A stretch of DNA of 64,000 bases, taken from the NCBI RefSeq assembly GCF_900241005.1, contig NZ_OEST01000005.1, forward strand, positions 186,001 through 250,000, in the 5' to 3' direction. This document shows positions 40,603 through 50,235 of this stretch, one piece after another. The notes under the pieces were generated by a model. It did not search any database. It saw only the letters and a list, made by a program, of their open reading frames with translations, and had not been told where the DNA came from. How positions within the stretch are numbered: the first letter of the stretch is position 1; each line of letters starts with the position of its first letter. The translations under genes were made by a program, and so were the position numbers. The DNA comes from Bacteroides cutis. Lineage in GTDB: Bacteria > Bacteroidota > Bacteroidia > Bacteroidales > Bacteroidaceae.

Positions 40603-43600
40603 GAAAACCATGAAATCTGCTTCTTCTTTCACCGTCATTGTTACATTCGTTTGTCTGGCTTTGGTGGGCATCGCTCTGATACCGCTCTTGCCGGTCAAAT
40701 TGAATCCATCACGTAGCCTGCCGGGCTTTACGGTAAGTTTCAGTATGCCTGGAACATCGTCGCGGGTTATTGAAATGGAGGTGACAAGTAAACTGGAAGC
40801 CATGTTGGCACGTATACGGGGAGTGAAGAAATTGAATTCCAACTCGGGTAACGGTTCGGGCAGTATTACTGTGGAACTGGATAAACATGCGGATGTGGAT
40901 GCTGTCCGCTTCGAGGCCTCTACTGTAATACGGCAGACATGGCCCGGATTGCCTGAGGGGGTCACTTATCCAATTATCCGGATGAAAGTTCCGGATAAAG
41001 ATGCGGTGCGTCCTTTCATGTCCTTTACATTGAATGCTCCTTCGACCCCGATATTGATACAACAGTATGCAGAAGAGCATATCAAACCACGGTTGGCACA
41101 GATTGCCGGTATATATAAAGTGGAACTGAGCGGGGCAACCCCGATGGAATGGAGGTTGGAGTACGATAGTGAACAGTTACGTACACTGGGGGTTACTTTG
41201 TCTGATATCAGGGAAGCTGTGAAGCAATATTATCGGAAAGAGTTCCTGGGTACACATAATGTGGATGCAGGAGATGGCAGTGAACAATGGATACGTCTTG
41301 CTTTAGTGCCCGACAGGGTTTCAGATCGTTTTGAACCTTCTAAAATAGTCGTGACTACTACTGCGGGAAAGGTAATTCGTCTGGATGAGTTGGTAACTGT
41401 AACTCATATTGAAGAATCGCCTCAAAGTTATTACCGTATCAACGGATTGAATTCTATTTATTTGTCTGTAACGGCTGAAGAAACTGCCAATCAATTGCAA
41501 CTCAGCCATGAGGTTATGGAGGCGATGGAAGATATCAAGACGGTTCTTCCCGCCGGATACGAAGTTCATGCGAGCTACGATGCTACAGAGTACATTCGGG
41601 AAGAACTGGATAAGATCTATTTCCGTACCGGATTGACGGTACTTATTCTATTGGTATTTGTGTGGTTGATAACCCGTAAATTGAAGTATCTTTTTCTGAT
41701 AGTTACCAGTCTGGTTGTGAACATAGCGATTGCACTTATCTTTTATTATCTCTTCGGGTTGGAGATGCAACTCTATTCGTTGGCTGGTATTACGGTTTCG
41801 TTGAACCTTGTGATAGACAGTACGATTGTGATGGCCGACCATATTCTCCATCGTCGTAACCTGAAAGCTTTTATGTCTGTATTGGCGGCTACGCTCACCA
41901 CTATGGGAGCATTGGTCATCATCTTTTTTCTGGATGATAAAATCAGATTGAACTTGCAGGATTTTGCGGCGGTAGTGATTATCAACCTGGCTGTATCTTT
42001 GTTGGTATCCTTGTTTTTCGTACCTTCTATGATAGAGAAGATTGGATTGGTGAAACATACGAATTCAAAAAGGTGCGGAAGGAGTATTTTGTCATTCAAG
42101 ATGAAACAAAGTATGATCGGCATCAGGAAGTTTTTTAAACGTTTTCCGGTTTACTTTACTCGTTGTTATACTGTGCTTATCCGTTTTCTTTGCCGATGGC
42201 GATGGGCGGTTTGTATATTGCTATTGTTGGGGTTTGGTTTGCCGGTCTTTTTACTTCCCGAGAAGTTGCAGGGAGAGGGAAAATGGGAAGAGATCTATAA
42301 TAAAACCATCGGTTCCCACGCGTATAAAGAAACGGTGAAACCCGTTGTAGACAAAGTTTTGGGAGGTGCCTTGCGTCTTTTTGTGCAGAAAGTATATGAA
42401 GGCAGTTATTTCACACGCAATGAAGAAGTAGTACTCTATGCCAATGCAAACCTGCCTAATGGAAGTACGTTGGAACAGATGAATACATTGGTAAAACGTA
42501 TGGAAACTTATCTTAGTGAGTTTAAGGAGATTAAGCAATTCCATACTTCTGTATATAGTCCTCGACGAGCAAGTATCACCGTTTACTTTAAGAAAGAGTA
42601 TCAAAATAGCGGTTTTCCTTATACTTTAAAAGCTAACATGATAAGTAAGGCATTGAAACTGGGTGGTGGCAGTTGGGGTATTTATGGATTGCAAGACCAA
42701 GGATTTAGCAATGATGTGCGCGAGAGTGCGGGTTCTTATCGTGTAAAGATGTATGGTTACAACTATGATGAACTTTATGAATGGGCTGAAAAATTGAAAG
42801 CGAAGCTTTTGACGCACCGTCGCATCAAGGAAGTACTCATTAATTCGGAGTTCTCGTGGTGGAAAGATGACTATCAAGAGTTTTATTTCAATCTGAATAA
42901 GGAACGTATGATACAGGAAGGGGTTAGTGCACAGAAGTTGTTTGCGGCAGTACAACCTATCTTCGGCAAGAATATGGAAATAGGTTCGGTGTTGACGGAG
43001 GAGGGAACAGAAAAGATCAGGCTTTCTTCCCGGCAATCTCACGAATATGATATTTGGGCAATGCAGTTCTTTCCATACGGATCGGATAATGATAAACATT
43101 ACAAACTTTCGGAACTGACAAGTGTGGAGAAAGGACAAATGCCGCAAGAGATAGCCAAAGAACGGCAACAGTATCGTCTTTGCCTACAGTATGAATATAT
43201 TGGCTCCAATGAAATGGGAAATAAGATTTTGGAGCGTGACTTGGAAGAGTTTAATTCTATTTTGCCGATGGGGTATACAGCCGAGTCTCAAAGTACTTCA
43301 TGGGGATGGGGTAAAAAGGATAATAAGCAATATTTGTTTTTGCTAGTGGTGATAGCCATTATTTTCTTTACTACCAGTATATTGTTCAACTCTTTAAAGC
43401 AACCACTCGCTATTATCTTCGTTATTCCTGTGTCTTACATTGGAGTATTCCTTACTTTTTACTGGTTCCGTCTGAACTTTGACCAGGGTGGTTTTGCTTC
43501 ATTTGTGTTGTTATGTGGCATTACGGTGAATGCCAGTATTTATATACTCAATGAATATAACAGTATTCGGCGCCGTTTTCCATGTCTGTCTTCATTACGT

Positions 43601-43825
43601 GCTTATACCAAAGCGTGGAATGCCAAGGTTGTACCTATCTTCTTAACGGTTATTTCCACTATCTTGGGATTTATTCCTTTCATGGTTGGTACTGAAAAAG
43701 AGGCATTTTGGTTTCCATTGGCAGCTGGTACTATTGGTGGATTGGTGATGTCGGTGATAGGTATCTTTTTCTTTCTGCCGGTATTTTGCTTGAAGAGAAA
43801 AGAACCTAAAAGAAAATGTTCTTAG
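40592..43825 (+). CDS. RND efflux permease 2
   Basis: 1077 residues from the ATG at 40592, overlapping the TolC gene by 11 nt (ATG 40610 is an alternative). RND topology with two halves; the TM4 segment reads VSLNLVIDSTIVMADHIL, again Asp followed by Ser, and TM10 reads CGITVNASIYILNEYN with Asn in the place of the relay Lys. It has an insertion after TM6 (about residues 495-560, including HTNSKRCGRSILSFKMK) not seen in permease 1. It is clearly diverged from permease 1, so the two are not a recent duplication. Substrate unknown. Confidence 0.9.
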   Translation: MITEKTMKSASSFTVIVTFVCLALVGIALIPLLPVKLNPSRSLPGFTVSFSMPGTSSRVIEMEVTSKLEAMLARIRGVKKLNSNSGNGSGSITVELDKHADVDAVRFEASTVIRQTWPGLPEGVTYPIIRMKVPDKDAVRPFMSFTLNAPSTPILIQQYAEEHIKPRLAQIAGIYKVELSGATPMEWRLEYDSEQLRTLGVTLSDIREAVKQYYRKEFLGTHNVDAGDGSEQWIRLALVPDRVSDRFEPSKIVVTTTAGKVIRLDELVTVTHIEESPQSYYRINGLNSIYLSVTAEETANQLQLSHEVMEAMEDIKTVLPAGYEVHASYDATEYIREELDKIYFRTGLTVLILLVFVWLITRKLKYLFLIVTSLVVNIAIALIFYYLFGLEMQLYSLAGITVSLNLVIDSTIVMADHILHRRNLKAFMSVLAATLTTMGALVIIFFLDDKIRLNLQDFAAVVIINLAVSLLVSLFFVPSMIEKIGLVKHTNSKRCGRSILSFKMKQSMIGIRKFFKRFPVYFTRCYTVLIRFLCRWRWAVCILLLLGFGLPVFLLPEKLQGEGKWEEIYNKTIGSHAYKETVKPVVDKVLGGALRLFVQKVYEGSYFTRNEEVVLYANANLPNGSTLEQMNTLVKRMETYLSEFKEIKQFHTSVYSPRRASITVYFKKEYQNSGFPYTLKANMISKALKLGGGSWGIYGLQDQGFSNDVRESAGSYRVKMYGYNYDELYEWAEKLKAKLLTHRRIKEVLINSEFSWWKDDYQEFYFNLNKERMIQEGVSAQKLFAAVQPIFGKNMEIGSVLTEEGTEKIRLSSRQSHEYDIWAMQFFPYGSDNDKHYKLSELTSVEKGQMPQEIAKERQQYRLCLQYEYIGSNEMGNKILERDLEEFNSILPMGYTAESQSTSWGWGKKDNKQYLFLLVVIAIIFFTTSILFNSLKQPLAIIFVIPVSYIGVFLTFYWFRLNFDQGGFASFVLLCGITVNASIYILNEYNSIRRRFPCLSSLRAYTKAWNAKVVPIFLTVISTILGFIPFMVGTEKEAFWFPLAAGTIGGLVMSVIGIFFFLPVFCLKRKEPKRKCS

Positions 43826-43861
43826 TCGACGTGGATGTATGAAATGTCTGCAAGAAGCTTG

Positions 43862-44896
43862 TTATTTTCCACCATCCAAGTATTCTTTTTTGAACATATC
43901 AACAAAAAGAAAAAACAGAGAAAGTAGTAATGGACCGAATATAATCCCCATAAAGCCGAATAATGATAAACCGATGACAACTCCGAAGATGGTAATGAGT
44001 GGATGGATATCTGCCATCTTCTTTTGGATAATAAAACGTATCAGATTATCCAATTGTGAAATAATAATTGTTCCGAAAAAAGCTAAACCAGCAGCCTGGA
44101 GCCAATTTCCTATTAAAGCCATATAAGCGGCAATAGGTATCCATATTAATGCCGTACCTACCATTGGTACAATACTAGCAAAACTTGTAAGAAGTCCTGA
44201 TAACAGAATATTGGGAGCACCGAATATCCAGTAACCGATCATAGCTACCCCACCTTGTATGATAGCCAATAAAGGGATACCGATGGCATTTGAACGTACA
44301 ATCAGGTTAATCTCGCGTACTACGTTTTGTGTATTGGCGGCATTAAAAGGCAGAATATCGTCAATGTACTGTTCCATTTTTTTCCCTCCTATCAACATGA
44401 AGTAGAGTACAAATACCAATACGAACATATTAACGGCAAAACTGCTGATACCGCCCATTAAAGTCTGACCTATACGTGGAAGAATCGATATTATATAAGA
44501 AATGACATCACCACCCAGTATATTGTATCCTGTTTTTTCTTTTATGATTTGGGCGGCTTCTTCAAACGGAGTAATGATTACTTGAGGATCAAGATTGATG
44601 TTTTGTAAATTAGTAATTGCCAACCATACTACCAGGGCTAAGGGGACAAGGAAACATAAAATAGCTTCTGCCGTAATGATAGTAGCGGCCAAACTGCGTT
44701 TCATCTTTTTTTTCACGGAAAGATAAAACATCTGCTTTCTGACAAGGATATAAATGGTCAATGCTCCCAATAAACCGCCAAGGAAGGGAGTAATTTGCCG
44801 GAAGAGGATGAGGCCCAGTCCTAAGATGATAGTTATTAGTGAATATTTCCAGTATTTCTCTTTGGTATTCATAGAGTTCATTGTTTCTTTTGACAA
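43862..44896 (-). CDS. AI-2E family (UPF0118) transporter
   Basis: 344 residues from ATG 44896; in-frame ATGs at 44881 and 44872 (MNTKEKYWKYS) are equally plausible. About eight membrane helices: an N-terminal pair (SLITIILGLGLILFRQITPFLGG), a helical periplasmic or cytosolic region, then GGVAMIGYWIFGAPNILLSGLLTSFASIVPMVGTAL and a C-terminal helix pair. The family exports or imports small molecules; in E. coli the relative TqsA moves autoinducer-2, others act as Na+/H+ antiporters. Lies 44 nt downstream of the Sua5 gene on the same strand. Confidence 0.88.
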   Translation of the reverse strand: MSKETMNSMNTKEKYWKYSLITIILGLGLILFRQITPFLGGLLGALTIYILVRKQMFYLSVKKKMKRSLAATIITAEAILCFLVPLALVVWLAITNLQNINLDPQVIITPFEEAAQIIKEKTGYNILGGDVISYIISILPRIGQTLMGGISSFAVNMFVLVFVLYFMLIGGKKMEQYIDDILPFNAANTQNVVREINLIVRSNAIGIPLLAIIQGGVAMIGYWIFGAPNILLSGLLTSFASIVPMVGTALIWIPIAAYMALIGNWLQAAGLAFFGTIIISQLDNLIRFIIQKKMADIHPLITIFGVVIGLSLFGFMGIIFGPLLLSLFFLFVDMFKKEYLDGGK

Positions 44897-44940
44897 GAAA
44901 CATTGCAGAAACCGGAAAAGTTTTGTTGTTGATTAAAATT

Positions 44941-45555
44941 TTATCCTTCGTCGAGCCAGCCTTTCCCTTGACGTACTATTTCGATTTCATCGTTGGTACA
45001 ATCCACTACGGTAGAACCTTCTGTCCCACCAATTCCTCCGTCAATTACCAAATCCGCAATATTACCGAATTTCTCATCTATCAGTTCGGGATCTGTGATA
45101 TATTCGATGTCTTCATCTTCTTCATGGGGCAGGGTAGTGGTCATGATAGGAGCATTGAGTAACCGGGCTATTTCCTGGATAATAGGATTGTCCGGCATAC
45201 GTATACCTACTTCTTTCCGATTACGGAATATTTTAGGTAAACGGGTGGTTCCGTTTAGGATAAAAGTAAATGCTCCGGGCAGGTTACGTTTCATTAACTT
45301 GAAAGTGTTGTTATTTACTTTGGCATATTCGCTGATACTGCTCAAATCGTAACAGATAATGGAAAGATTATTTTTCTTCGGATCTATTTCCTTAAGCTGA
45401 CAAATACGTTCGATGGCACGCTCTTTCAATCCATGGCAACCGATGGCATACATAGTGTCAGTGGGATAGATGATGATACCTCCATCATTCAGAATATCTA
45501 TTACCTGCTGTAAATCTACTGGATTATTATTCTTTTCATAAAGTCTTAGAAGCAT
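44941..45555 (-). CDS. Sua5/YrdC/YciO family threonylcarbamoyl-AMP synthase-like protein
   Basis: 204 residues from the ATG at 45555, which starts MLLRLYEKNNNPV; the reading from 45591 adds twelve residues with no family match. Motifs: VDILNDGGIIIYPTDTMYAIGCHG, LKEIDPKKNNLSIICYDLSSI, PGAFTFILNGTTRLPK and GIRMPDNPIIQEI. It resembles the YciO branch, and the enzyme would use threonine, bicarbonate and ATP for tRNA t6A formation; YciO members differ in activity from YrdC, so the exact role is less certain. Confidence 0.85.
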   Translation of the reverse strand: MLLRLYEKNNNPVDLQQVIDILNDGGIIIYPTDTMYAIGCHGLKERAIERICQLKEIDPKKNNLSIICYDLSSISEYAKVNNNTFKLMKRNLPGAFTFILNGTTRLPKIFRNRKEVGIRMPDNPIIQEIARLLNAPIMTTTLPHEEDEDIEYITDPELIDEKFGNIADLVIDGGIGGTEGSTVVDCTNDEIEIVRQGKGWLDEG

Positions 45556-45655
45556 GGCAGAATGGGATTTTATTTTAAAAGTAAAATACAAAAGTAGATA
45601 ATAAGTTTCTTGTAATCAAATGTATAAGGAAGAAATTTATTGAGGGCATGCAAAC

Positions 45656-47665
45656 TTATTTAGCGGAACGCTTTTTACGAAGTTCCTCTGCCACTCTCCA
45701 TTGTAGCGCTGCTTCCGCTTCTTTTCCAGCCTGCATCAGAGCATCGCCGAAAAGTTCATGAGCACCGGCATGTTCGGGTTTTAAAGTCGTAGCTTTATCC
45801 AAATCGGCTATAGCGCCTTCTATTTCTTCAAGTTTAAGACGTAACTTTCCACGATTGTATACGGCTTTAAACTCTGCAGGACGAAGCCGTACGGCACGGT
45901 TCAGGCACTCTTCCGCCTCTAAATAATGCTTTTCGTTGAACAAAGTAATCCCTTTTCGTATCCATGCATCCGTATATTCGGGATAAAGTTCCAATGCTTT
46001 GTTATAATTGGCAAGTGCGGCACGAACATCATGTGCCTGGGTGATACATTCGTTTCCCATCTGATAATATTCGTGTGCATAATTTTGCAGGCGTTGCCGC
46101 TGTTCTTCCATCTCCTGCCTCAGACGTACATTGTCTTCTTTTAATCGGTTAATGATGGTTAGTTTTTTACGGATGAACCGTTGTATTACAGGCTTTTCTA
46201 TGTCATAACGAGAGTGGATAGCCTTGAAAAATTCGTTCAGGAAGGTTTCAAAGTCACCGTTGTCAAACGCCTTGGAAGCAGCCACATACTGCACATCCGC
46301 TTGAGCCTGTTTCAAGGCACGCTCAATAGCCTGGCGGTTATTAAAGCGTTCGGAAAAACTGATAATCTCAGGGCGTACAAATACATCCGCACGGCTGATG
46401 GGCTTTTTAAGCTGTATCCCTTCCAAAGAAGTACACCGGCTCAATGCTACATACGTCTGCCCTCCGGCAAATACTCCTCCGGTGAAGTCGATAACCACTC
46501 GACTGAAGGTCAGTCCCTGGCTTTTATGTACTGTTATAGCCCAAGCCAGCCGGACCGGATATTGAGTAAAAGTCCCGAGTTCCTCTTCCTCGATTTGTTT
46601 TTTTTCTTCGTTGTATTTATATCGGATATTCCGCCACAATTCTCGTTTCACATCACACTCTTTACCATCGTCGGTAATGACATAAAGGGTTTCTTCTATT
46701 GGGTCGAAGCCACTGATAATTCCGATTGTACCATTTACCCAACGCCGGTCGAAGTCATTTTTGATAAAGATAATTTGTGCTCCCGGTTTCAGGACTAATT
46801 CTTTGGAAGTGGGAAGGCTGCTCTCTGGGAAGTCTCCCTGGATTTCACCATAGAAAGTTATCGGTTCGCCGGGTAATTCCGTTAATTTTTTATCGTTAAT
46901 GAAGTCCACATTGTCACGGCGAGTGGCAAGGGTAATATACATATCTGCTTCCGATTGCTCTATCTGCGTGCCGTAGCGGGTATTGAGCAATTGTAGGTCT
47001 GCTGAACCAAGCGTATTGTTACGGATATGGTCTAGAACACTGACGAATACTTTATCCGTTTGTCGGTACACTTTCTGTAACTCGATGGAAACAAGGTCTA
47101 TTTGATTGAAAACCCGTGCGGAGAAGAAATAAGGAGTAGGATAGAAACGGTTCAGTATCTCTCGTTCATCTCCTTTCACTACAGGCTCCAACTGGAAAAC
47201 ATCACCCACCAGCAGTATTTGTTTTCCACCGAAAGGTTCGCGTAGATTTCTGGAATAAACACGCAGTACCCGGTCTACTGCATCAATGATATCTGCCCGC
47301 ACCATGGATATCTCATCGATGATGATAAGTTCGAGTTCTTCAAGCAGTTTACGATGAGGTTTGGTATATTTAAAAAATTCATGGATACGTCCGCGTTGCA
47401 AACTGAAATTCGGATCATCGGGTAACAGGGGATAGAAAGGAAATTTAAAAAAACTGTGCATGGTACTGCCCCCGGCATTGATAGCCGCGATACCCGTGGG
47501 CGCCAGTACCACATGCTTCTTTTTTGTATGCTCGCAAATGTAACGAAGAAAGGTCGATTTTCCCGTACCTGCTTTGCCCGTCAGAAAAACAGACTGGCGG
47601 GTATATTGAATAAGGTTCAAGGCGTCTTGAAACTCTTTATTCTGTGTATCGGGAACGAAACTCAA
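45656..47665 (-). CDS. Pif1-like superfamily 1 helicase with C-terminal TPR repeats
   Basis: 669 residues, ATG at 47665. Walker A in LTGKAGTGKSTFLRYI near residue 30, DEAD-like box IIIDEISMVRADIID near 115, GGKQILLVGDVFQLEPV, and the late helicase motif HKSQGLTFSRVVIDF with VALSRC. It is a 5'-3' DNA helicase of the Pif1/RecD type. After the helicase core, a coiled-coil (about 500-530) leads into TPR units (ANYNKALELYPEYTDAWIRKGITLF, EECLNRAVRLRPAEFKAVYNRGKLRL). The TPR tail is unusual for Pif1 in general but is seen in Bacteroidetes members. Confidence 0.9.
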   Translation of the reverse strand: MSFVPDTQNKEFQDALNLIQYTRQSVFLTGKAGTGKSTFLRYICEHTKKKHVVLAPTGIAAINAGGSTMHSFFKFPFYPLLPDDPNFSLQRGRIHEFFKYTKPHRKLLEELELIIIDEISMVRADIIDAVDRVLRVYSRNLREPFGGKQILLVGDVFQLEPVVKGDEREILNRFYPTPYFFSARVFNQIDLVSIELQKVYRQTDKVFVSVLDHIRNNTLGSADLQLLNTRYGTQIEQSEADMYITLATRRDNVDFINDKKLTELPGEPITFYGEIQGDFPESSLPTSKELVLKPGAQIIFIKNDFDRRWVNGTIGIISGFDPIEETLYVITDDGKECDVKRELWRNIRYKYNEEKKQIEEEELGTFTQYPVRLAWAITVHKSQGLTFSRVVIDFTGGVFAGGQTYVALSRCTSLEGIQLKKPISRADVFVRPEIISFSERFNNRQAIERALKQAQADVQYVAASKAFDNGDFETFLNEFFKAIHSRYDIEKPVIQRFIRKKLTIINRLKEDNVRLRQEMEEQRQRLQNYAHEYYQMGNECITQAHDVRAALANYNKALELYPEYTDAWIRKGITLFNEKHYLEAEECLNRAVRLRPAEFKAVYNRGKLRLKLEEIEGAIADLDKATTLKPEHAGAHELFGDALMQAGKEAEAALQWRVAEELRKKRSAK

Positions 47666-47725
47666 GTTATTTGTTAATTACTGGTTACAAATTACAAGAA
47701 AGATGTTATTGACGATTATCTATTA

Positions 47726-48517
47726 TTAGTCAATTATCTTAAAGTGTCTCATTGCATTGGCTATGCCATTATCGTCCACTCCGGTCGTTACATAATCGGC
47801 TGCCGCTTTCACGTCATCTTTGGCATTTCCCATTGCAATACCGATACCGGCATAGCGTAGCATACTGATGTCATTACCTCCATCTCCGAAAGCCATCGTT
47901 TCTTCCAAACGAATGCCGAAGTGACAGATAATCTCATCTATACCTTTTTGTTTGGTGTTTCCTTTGGCTGTGATGTCCACAAAAGCCGGAAACCATCGTC
48001 CTATCTCACAATTGGGGATGGACGGAAGTATTTCTCTTTCTTCCTCTTCTGTTATAAAAGGTGTCATCTGGAAAATTTCTCCGATTTGTAACGCTTCTTC
48101 GGGAGTTCGTGCAGGTATCACGTCCACCTTCAGGAAGTCGTGAAAAATCTTTTTTACCAATTCATTGGGGTGACAAACACATATATCGTGTTCACCTACC
48201 ACAATACAGGGAATATTTTTGGAGGTACAATAATTCATTAATACCTCTATATCCGCAGTAGGAATCGTACTTTTGTAAATCACCTCTTTATCTACGAAAC
48301 AATAACCACCGTTCATTGTGATGTAACCATCTATTAGTCCGCGATCTTGCAGTACAGAGAGATTGTTAATGATAGTTCCGGGGCGTCCGGTCGAAATGAA
48401 TATCTGTATACCTTTGGCTTTGGCGGCAGTCAAAGCTTCAATCGTAGAAACCGGTATTTTATGGGTTTCGAAGCTTACCAAAGTGCCATCAATGTCAAAA
48501 AACAAGGCTTTTATCAT
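47726..48517 (-). CDS. Cof-type HAD-superfamily phosphatase
   Basis: 263 residues from the ATG at 48517. Motif I FFDIDGTLVSFETHKIP with both aspartates, motif II in FISTGRPG, motif III Lys in the NTKQKGIDEIICHFG region and motif IV FGDGGNDISMLRYAGIGIAMGNA. The C2B cap domain lies between them. Probably a sugar or nucleotide phosphatase. The longer frame to 48790 is rejected because it runs through the divergent promoter region, which has a TACTTTTG -7 box on this strand at 48550-48543. Confidence 0.9.
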   Translation of the reverse strand: MIKALFFDIDGTLVSFETHKIPVSTIEALTAAKAKGIQIFISTGRPGTIINNLSVLQDRGLIDGYITMNGGYCFVDKEVIYKSTIPTADIEVLMNYCTSKNIPCIVVGEHDICVCHPNELVKKIFHDFLKVDVIPARTPEEALQIGEIFQMTPFITEEEEREILPSIPNCEIGRWFPAFVDITAKGNTKQKGIDEIICHFGIRLEETMAFGDGGNDISMLRYAGIGIAMGNAKDDVKAAADYVTTGVDDNGIANAMRHFKIID

Positions 48518-48542
48518 AAGTGTCTCTTTAATTACTTGTGTG

Positions 48543-48550
48543 CAAAAGTA
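48543..48550 (-). promoter_or_regulatory. -7 promoter element of the HAD gene
   Basis: Minus-strand TACTTTTG matches TAnnTTTG, 26 nt before the ATG at 48517. Back-to-back with the plus-strand element at 48573-48580. Confidence 0.55.
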
Positions 48551-48572
48551 CTTAAAAAGCGAAGATATTTCG

Positions 48573-48580
48573 TACTTTTG
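48573..48580 (+). promoter_or_regulatory. -7 promoter element of the prenyltransferase gene
   Basis: TACTTTTG matches TAnnTTTG, 55 nt before the ATG at 48636; its position rules out the long reading from 48363. Confidence 0.55.
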
Positions 48581-48635
48581 CAAGCAAATAAATGATAATT
48601 TCGGTTTTAGAAAAAACATTAATTTTAGGATTATA

Positions 48636-49529
48636 ATGAAGAAACATTCTTTTAAAGATTGGTTGATAGCCGTCCGCCCATGGTCGTTTCCCGCATCGGC
48701 AATGCCGGTAATAGTGACTTTGGCATATTTGTTCTGTATGAAAGAAAACATCGATTGGACAAACGGTATTTGGGCTTTGCTGAATATCATAATCTTTCAT
48801 GCTGCAGGAAATACATGGAGTGACTATTTCGACCATAAGCGAGGTGTCGATGCCCGGGATACATTCGGTGCTAAAACCCTCACTGCTGAAATGTTTCTCC
48901 CGAAAGAAATCTACCGGTTGGCATTGGGGTTGTTGGCGGTTGCTGTAGTTGCTGGTGTCATGCTGATGTTTCGTACTGGACTTCCTTTGTTGTGGATAGG
49001 CCTTGGAGGAGTGGCATGTTCTCTTCTTTATCCTCCTTTGAAGTATAATGCACTGGGCGATGTGGTTATTTTTATGGCGTATGCCTTGCTTCCTACATTA
49101 GGTACGGTATATGTTGCCACTCTGGCTATCAATTGGGATGTACTCTGGATAGCCATTCCCGTGGGGTTGATTACGGTAGCTATTCTTCATGCCAACAATA
49201 CGCGTGATATGTACACCGATGCTCGTGCAAATATCAGTACCTTAGCCATGCGATTGGGAGGTAAAGTATCCGTGTTCCTGTATTGTGCCGAAATCCTGTT
49301 CCCCTTCGGATGGGTGGCAGGTTGTGTCGCTTCCGGGACTTTCCCCTTGTGGACGCTTCTGGTTTTACTGGCTTTGATACCCGCTATCGGTAATGTACGT
49401 GTCATGTCGCAGTATTCCAAGAAAGGGTTTTCTGTCATTGCCAATTTGGATGAGATGACGGCTAAACTTCAATTGTTGTTCAGTCTGATATTCGCTTTAT
49501 CATTTGTTTTAGCTGCTTTGTTGTCATGA
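48636..49529 (+). CDS. UbiA-family prenyltransferase (MenA-like)
   Basis: 297 residues from ATG 48636. Eight to nine membrane helices. First aspartate-rich motif is N-T-W-S-D-Y-F-D in AAGNTWSDYFDHKRGVDARD and second is the D-x3-D in TRDMYTDARANISTLAMRLG, which bind Mg-pyrophosphate. UbiA enzymes transfer an isoprenoid chain to an aromatic acceptor; the sequence is nearest in style to MenA-like enzymes for menaquinone but a different acceptor is possible, so no gene symbol is given. Overlaps the next gene by 4 nt (ATGA), so the CPBP protease is translationally coupled. Confidence 0.82.
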   Translation: MKKHSFKDWLIAVRPWSFPASAMPVIVTLAYLFCMKENIDWTNGIWALLNIIIFHAAGNTWSDYFDHKRGVDARDTFGAKTLTAEMFLPKEIYRLALGLLAVAVVAGVMLMFRTGLPLLWIGLGGVACSLLYPPLKYNALGDVVIFMAYALLPTLGTVYVATLAINWDVLWIAIPVGLITVAILHANNTRDMYTDARANISTLAMRLGGKVSVFLYCAEILFPFGWVAGCVASGTFPLWTLLVLLALIPAIGNVRVMSQYSKKGFSVIANLDEMTAKLQLLFSLIFALSFVLAALLS

Positions 49530-50140
49530 ATAAATTAGTTTTTACCATCTTTTTGGCAGCTGTGTTGTGGACGGTTATGTTCTCGCCCTGGACTGCCCCA
49601 TTTGTCAATTTCTGGTGGATGATGACCGGTTCGGCACTCACCTTGTCTATATTCGCTACTTTGTTCTCTCGTGGCTGGTGGCGAGATGTAAAGTGGAGCC
49701 TGTCGAACATTCTGTTGGGCTTTGGCGTTGCCATTGCTTTGTGGTGCGTGTTCTGGATAGGAGATAAAGTTTCTACCTGGATATTCGATTTTGCACGTCC
49801 TCAGGTAAACCTGATTTACGGGATGAAAGAAGGGGAGTCTCCCTGGCTACTGACCGCATTGATGTTGTTTTTGATAGGACCTGCCGAAGAAATATTCTGG
49901 CGTGGCTATGTACAACGTACTCTTTCCGAGCGTTGGAACCCTAACAAGGGCTTCATGGTGGCAACCACTTTGTATGCTTTGGTACATGCCGGTTCTTGTA
50001 ACTTTATGCTGGTTATGGCGGCATTGGTGGCCGGTGTGGTATGGGGAGCACTTTACCGCTTTTTCCCAAATCGCTTTGCTGCCATCATACTTTCGCATTC
50101 TTTATGGGATGTAGCGGTCTTTATATTTTTCCCGATATAA
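49526..50140 (+). CDS. CPBP-family intramembrane glutamic-type protease
   Basis: 204 residues, starting 4 nt inside the prenyltransferase gene. Six or so membrane helices. CPBP (Rce1-like) signature: motif 1 GPAEEIFWRGYVQR with the paired Glu, motif 2 ALVHAGSCN and motif 3 HSLWDVAVFIFF. The family cleaves membrane-bound peptides, in eukaryotes after CaaX prenylation. Coupling to a prenyltransferase is suggestive but its bacterial substrates are unknown. Confidence 0.9.
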   Translation: MNKLVFTIFLAAVLWTVMFSPWTAPFVNFWWMMTGSALTLSIFATLFSRGWWRDVKWSLSNILLGFGVAIALWCVFWIGDKVSTWIFDFARPQVNLIYGMKEGESPWLLTALMLFLIGPAEEIFWRGYVQRTLSERWNPNKGFMVATTLYALVHAGSCNFMLVMAALVAGVVWGALYRFFPNRFAAIILSHSLWDVAVFIFFPI

Positions 50141-50235
50141 TTAACTCAACCACAGATTACGTAGATTAACTTATATTTTCTCTCATCTTATTTATGTTGA
50201 CTCTTGTAATCTCTGATGATAAAAATAAACTGATT

